From Bifidobacterium goeldii (lineage in GTDB: Bacteria; Actinomycetota; Actinomycetes; Actinomycetales; Bifidobacteriaceae): 64,000 nt of DNA. Below are positions 60,317-64,000 of the stretch, piece after piece (positions within the stretch are counted from its first letter, which is position 1; each line of letters begins with the position of its first letter). A model generated the notes under the pieces. It saw nothing but the letters and a program-made list of their open reading frames with translations. It was not told the DNA's origin and did not search any database. A program made the position numbers and the translations under genes. The stretch is from contig NZ_QXGL01000001.1 of NCBI RefSeq assembly GCF_003951095.1, positions 806,001 to 870,000 of the forward strand. Direction: 5' to 3'.

Positions 60317-62710
60317 TTACTTAGCCTCTTCGAACCATTCGCGAGTCGTGCCGTTTTCCAGCGTCACGTGGCCGGTTTCGCCGCTCATGTGCTTGACGCG
60401 GTGGGAGATCTCCTCGTGACGGCCGTGGACCATCGGGCGGGATACCGGGTTGCCGAGGTAGCCGCAGGTGCGCTTGGTCACGTTGCACTTGTCCGGGTCG
60501 GAGTTGCCGCACTCAGGGCACTTGAAGCCTTCGTCAGTTGGCTCGAAGTCGCCCTGGAAGCCGCACACGAAGCAGTGGTCGATCGGCGTGTTCGTGCCGA
60601 GGTAGCCGATGCCAATGTTGTAGGCATAATCCCACACAGCTTCGAGCGCCTTCGGGTTGTTCTGCAGGCACGGGTACTCGCAGTAGTTGATGAAGCCGCC
60701 GGAAGCGTAATACGGGAAGTCCTTCTCGTAGTTGAGCTTCTCCATCGGGGTTGGCTGCAGCCATACCGGGTAGTGGAAGGAGTTGGTGTAGAAGTCGTGG
60801 TCGGTCACGCCTTCAATACGGCCGAACTTCTCGCGGTCCATACGGTTGAAGCGGTCGGTCAGGGATTCAGCCGGCGTGGAGTACACGGAGTAGTGGTAGC
60901 CCTCTGCCTTGCTCCACTGCTTGCACAGCTCGTTCATACGCTTGACGATCGAGAGCGCGAATTCTTTGCCTTCCGGGTCCCAGCCGTGGTCGCGAATCCA
61001 GTTCTTGCCGTAGAAGACAGCGGTGGTTTCCGCCAGGCCGATGTAACCGAGCGAGACGGTGGCGCGCTCGTTCTTGAACAGCTGGTCGACGTTGTCGCCG
61101 GCGCCCAAGCGGCCGAATGCGCCGAAGCGGAACAGGGTCGGTGCGTTCACAGGCGTGGCTTCCTTGCAGCGCATGATGCGGAACTGCAGTGCCTGGTGAG
61201 CGACTTCCATGCGCTCGTTGAACAGCTTCCAGAAGCGGTTCTTGTCGCCGTGAGATTCGATGGCGATGCGCGGCACGTTGACGGTGACCACGCCGAGGTT
61301 CATACGGCCATCTTCCTCATCCTTGCCGGTTTCCGGGTTAATCCAACCCTGCAGGAAGGAACGGCAGCCCATCGGGGCTTTGAAGGAACCGGTGATCTTG
61401 ACGATGTTCTCGTAGAACACGACGTCCGGGTACATGCGCTTGGTGGCGGATTCGAGCGCGAGCTGCTTCAAATCGTAGTTCGGGTCGCCCGGGTCGGCGT
61501 TCACGCCGTGCTTGACGGTGAACACGAGCTTCGGGAAGATCGCCGTGTGGTGTTCCTTGCCGAGGCCGCGAATACGGTTGAGCAGGATTGCACGCTGGAT
61601 CTCACGGGAGAACCAGTCGGTACCGAGACCGAAGCCGACGGTCACGAACGGGGTCTGACCGTTGGAGACGCGGTTGGAGTTGATCTGGTACTCCATGGTC
61701 TGCATGGCGTCGTAAATGGCTTTACGCGTACGAATCTTGGCGAGGATTTCGCGCTCCTGCTCGAGTTCGTCAACGTCGGTGTGGAACGGGGTGTCCATCG
61801 GCAGCGGCTCACGGTTGCCGAAGTGCAGCTTGGACGGCTCGTTCTTCTTCGCGTTTTCGACCTGACGGCGCGCGAATTCAACCGGCATACCATCGGGGAT
61901 GGTTTCGCGTGCTTCTTCAAGGAACTTCTCGTAGTCCTTGCGCGCGTACTGAGCGAGGTGCTCGTCGGCACGGTTGGCGGTCTGGCCACCGTACTGGCTG
62001 GAAGCCACGTCCTTCATGATCTGGGTGATTTGCGTGGCGGCGATCGCAATGGACTTCGGGGAGGCCATCGGCGCGTTACCAAGTGTGAAGCCGTTGGCGA
62101 GCATGTCCCAGAAGTTCGGCAGGCTGCAGTTGGACTGCGCGGTGAACGGCGAGTAGTCAGCGTCGTGGAAGTGAATATCGCCCTTCATGTGCGCGTTGGA
62201 GACGGCCGGCGGCAGCATGTTGAACGCGGCAGCCTTGGAAACAGCGCCAGCGAGCAGGTCGCGCTGCGTGGCATACACGTTGGCGTCCTTGTTCGCGTTC
62301 TCGTGGATGAGGGTCGGATCCTGGTTGATAAAGCGGGCGACGGCCTCGTTCACATCGGTGGCCTTGGCGCGCTGAATGTCCTTGTCGAGACGGTAGTTGG
62401 TGTAGGCGCGCGCAACGTCGTAGAGGTGTGCGTCGATGAGCGCGTGTTCGACGAGGTTCTGAATGTCTTCGATCTTGGCCGGGCCGTTGTAGCGTTCCTT
62501 GATTTCGCCTTCGACCTGGTTGGCGAAGCTGCGGATAAGCTGCTCTTCTTCGGGGCCAACCTGCTTGTCAAGATCGCCGAAGGCGGCCTTCACTGCCTCG
62601 ATGATGTTAATCGGGTCGAAATCGACCACACGTCCGTCACGCTTCTCAACCAGCACTGCGCTTGTGGCGCGAGCGGTCGTCGTGGCAGCGTTCATCATCT
62701 GAGCTTCCAT
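60317..62710 (-). CDS. nrdD: Anaerobic ribonucleoside-triphosphate reductase (class III)
   Basis: The 797-residue enzyme reduces ribonucleotides by a glycyl radical. It has an N-terminal ATP-cone (VEKRDGRVVDFDPINIIEAVKAAFG, residues about 17-115), the barrel with the active-site region, and a C-terminal zinc knuckle CVCGF...CPEC (about 712-740) followed by the glycyl radical loop RTCGYLGNP (Gly near 751). AAGGGAG precedes the ATG 7 bases upstream. Two likely NrdR boxes lie upstream. The nrdG gene follows after a long gap. Confidence 0.97.
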   Translation of the reverse strand: MEAQMMNAATTTARATSAVLVEKRDGRVVDFDPINIIEAVKAAFGDLDKQVGPEEEQLIRSFANQVEGEIKERYNGPAKIEDIQNLVEHALIDAHLYDVARAYTNYRLDKDIQRAKATDVNEAVARFINQDPTLIHENANKDANVYATQRDLLAGAVSKAAAFNMLPPAVSNAHMKGDIHFHDADYSPFTAQSNCSLPNFWDMLANGFTLGNAPMASPKSIAIAATQITQIMKDVASSQYGGQTANRADEHLAQYARKDYEKFLEEARETIPDGMPVEFARRQVENAKKNEPSKLHFGNREPLPMDTPFHTDVDELEQEREILAKIRTRKAIYDAMQTMEYQINSNRVSNGQTPFVTVGFGLGTDWFSREIQRAILLNRIRGLGKEHHTAIFPKLVFTVKHGVNADPGDPNYDLKQLALESATKRMYPDVVFYENIVKITGSFKAPMGCRSFLQGWINPETGKDEEDGRMNLGVVTVNVPRIAIESHGDKNRFWKLFNERMEVAHQALQFRIMRCKEATPVNAPTLFRFGAFGRLGAGDNVDQLFKNERATVSLGYIGLAETTAVFYGKNWIRDHGWDPEGKEFALSIVKRMNELCKQWSKAEGYHYSVYSTPAESLTDRFNRMDREKFGRIEGVTDHDFYTNSFHYPVWLQPTPMEKLNYEKDFPYYASGGFINYCEYPCLQNNPKALEAVWDYAYNIGIGYLGTNTPIDHCFVCGFQGDFEPTDEGFKCPECGNSDPDKCNVTKRTCGYLGNPVSRPMVHGRHEEISHRVKHMSGETGHVTLENGTTREWFEEAK

Positions 62711-62818
62711 GGCTTGCTCCCTTTCCTCAACCGCCTCACCTGGCGGTTTTCATCCTCTTCCATGCCAAATCACATGGTTGTTCTTTCAAGATCCTTCGTA
62801 GACTTTACGACATCCCCA

Positions 62819-62865
62819 CCCCTAGATATAGGGGCAAAACGCCGGCGCTCATCCTATATGTGCCA
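62819..62865 (-). promoter_or_regulatory. Putative NrdR boxes upstream of nrdD
   Basis: CCCCTAGATATAGGGG (62819-62834) is a near-palindrome of the NrdR type (ACACTATATATAGTGT consensus). A second, weaker match TCATCCTATATGTGCC lies about 30-31 bases on (62850-62865), the usual NrdR spacing. The remaining part of the 540-base gap 62711-63250 contains only the tandem repeat at 63042-63111. Confidence 0.6.
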
Positions 62866-63041
62866 CTATCGGCGGAATAGAGCCGAAATCACAAATGTGT
62901 GATTTACGTAATAGATTCTTTCCCAGCGTGTCGCGCGCGCATCCACACACTCGCCGGGCCGACGTGATATCGTAGCGTATTTTTCGCCTCGACACGGCCG
63001 GTTGAGCGACGGTTATGTGCGCTGCAGCGCGCGCCCTGTCG

Positions 63042-63111
63042 CGCTCCCAGTCACGTCCCTGAGCGCTCCCGGTCACGCGCCCGGTCACGCGCCCGGTCAC
63101 GCTCCCGGTCA
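63042..63111. repeat. 12-bp tandem repeats upstream of xseA
   Basis: Units of the form CG(C/G)(T/G)CCCGGTCA occur as four exact-register copies at 63064-63111 (CGCTCCCGGTCA, CGCGCCCGGTCA twice, CGCTCCCGGTCA), with a degenerate copy CGCTCCCAGTCA at 63042-63053. No function is apparent. Confidence 0.85.
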
Positions 63112-63250
63112 CGCTTTGCTCACTCCCCTGTCATATCTCTACGCACTCTCTGTCGCGCGGCTCACCCTGCGCCGTACCCACTTGCGCATTCGCGCATGTT
63201 CGCCTCGCCGCACCCCGCGCTTGTCCGTTATATAAGCGAATCTGGAAGGC

Positions 63251-64000
63251 ATGAATTGGGATATGGGATATACAGCGCCGGCAGCGCAGCCGACTGCGGG
63301 AGCGGGCATACCGAAGCCGCTTGATCAGTTGCCGCGACTCGCTGGCGAAACCACGGCAGACAATCCGTGGCCGGTGAGCGTGCTCAGTCAGAAATTCCAT
63401 ACGGCGGTTGATAAATGGCCGTCCGCGTGGGTGGCTGGTCAGATTACTGAAATCAACGTGCGCCGCGCCGGTTCTGCATATTTGACATTGCGCGACGATT
63501 TTGAAGACATTGCCATGTCTGTTTCCGGCTGGGGTGCGTTTGCCGCGCAGGCTGCACAGTTTAAGCAGGGCGATCGCGTCGTCATTCACGGCAAAGCTGA
63601 CCTGTGGATGAAGTACACGCGGTTTAGTTTTAAAGGCGATGCGATTCGCAAAATCGGCTCTGGCGGCGGCCTCAAAGAGCAGATTGACGAGCTGCGTAAA
63701 AAGCTGAAAGGCGAAGGCTTATTTGACGCCGACCGCAAGGTGCCACTGCCCGAGTTTCCCAAATGCATTGGCTTGATTTGTGCCCCGCAAGCGCGCGCTG
63801 AAGGCGATGTGATTACGAATGTGAATCTGCGTTGGCCGTCGGTTCGGTTTAAAGTCAAGCATGCGCATGTGCAGGGCGCGCAGTGCCCGCCGGATATTAT
63901 TGCGGCGATTCGCGCGTTGGATGCCGACCCAGAGGTTGACGTGATTATTGTGGCGCGTGGCGGTGGCGCGTTTGAAGATCTCATCGGCTTTTCCGACGAA
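63251..64000 (+). CDS. xseA: Exodeoxyribonuclease VII large subunit (5' part)
   Basis: The visible 250 codons run off the window end. They show an OB-fold N-terminus (WPVSVLSQKFHTAVDKWPSAWVAGQITEI; LTLRDDFEDIAMSVSGWG) and the start of the exonuclease domain (PLPEFPKCIGLICAPQARAEGDV; VIIVARGGGAFEDLIGF). The enzyme with XseB degrades single-stranded DNA and helps in repair. The ATG at 63251 has GGAAGG only 1 base before it; an in-frame ATG at 63263 has that box 13 bases upstream, so the start is uncertain. Confidence 0.9.
   Translation, partial: MNWDMGYTAPAAQPTAGAGIPKPLDQLPRLAGETTADNPWPVSVLSQKFHTAVDKWPSAWVAGQITEINVRRAGSAYLTLRDDFEDIAMSVSGWGAFAAQAAQFKQGDRVVIHGKADLWMKYTRFSFKGDAIRKIGSGGGLKEQIDELRKKLKGEGLFDADRKVPLPEFPKCIGLICAPQARAEGDVITNVNLRWPSVRFKVKHAHVQGAQCPPDIIAAIRALDADPEVDVIIVARGGGAFEDLIGFSDE

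Noticed and set aside
60368..62902. Long open frame of 844 codons opposite nrdD
   Set aside because: Same antisense effect; nrdD is unmistakable and the translation has no domain.
63064..63111. Possible CRISPR array
   Set aside because: The units are directly adjacent with no spacers and no cas genes are in the window.
62849..63112. Repetitive TGSVTGRVTGR-like protein on the minus strand
   Set aside because: It is simply the translation of the 12-bp tandem repeat, has no ribosome site and overlaps the nrdD regulatory region.

Overview
The window looks like a chromosomal segment of a Bifidobacterium (Actinobacteria). Supporting signs are moderately high GC, bifidobacterial-type sugar ABC operons under LacI repressors, intracellular GH94 and GH3 enzymes, strictly anaerobic systems (class III ribonucleotide reductase, a 2-hydroxyacyl-CoA dehydratase activase protein) and an actinobacterial ileS T-box leader. 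The species cannot be fixed by eye. No tRNA, rRNA, prophage, insertion sequence or CRISPR array was recognised.

Left part (0-11 kb) is mostly housekeeping and stress genes: a 14-TM MFS exporter, a MerR regulator divergent from an aldo/keto reductase, a candidate small RNA, an EF-G/TetM-like ribosomal protection GTPase, a DEDDh exonuclease fused to a Bcp peroxiredoxin, and ileS with its T-box leader. From 11 to 16.7 kb lies a nucleoside/ribose operon on the minus strand (GNAT, nucleoside hydrolase, DcuC-family carrier, ribokinase) with a LacI repressor just downstream of a TTGACA/TATCAT promoter studded with operator-like palindromes. From 17 to 25.6 kb come an SDR plus aldehyde dehydrogenase pair, a two-gene unit with a DUF4160 protein, a MarR-controlled heterodimeric ABC exporter and a membrane protein with a coiled coil.

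From 25.7 to 48.4 kb is a beta-glucoside and plant-material island. A cellobiose-type ABC importer and a GH94 cellobiose phosphorylase are read divergently, and an identical 18-bp operator precedes both, flanking a LacI gene. Then follow an acyl-esterase, a GH3 beta-glucosidase with a TetR gene, a two-component system in front of a tannase-like secreted lipoprotein, and an AraC regulator, orphan solute-binding protein, SGNH esterase and second GH3 enzyme with a paralogous TetR.

The right part (49-64 kb) has an aldo/keto reductase, a glutamate-cysteine ligase, an AlbA_2-type regulator of atypical composition beside a tandemly duplicated intergenic repeat, a 1665-residue activase/dehydratase protein, nrdD and nrdG separated by two long inverted repeats, and the 5' part of xseA, which runs off the window.
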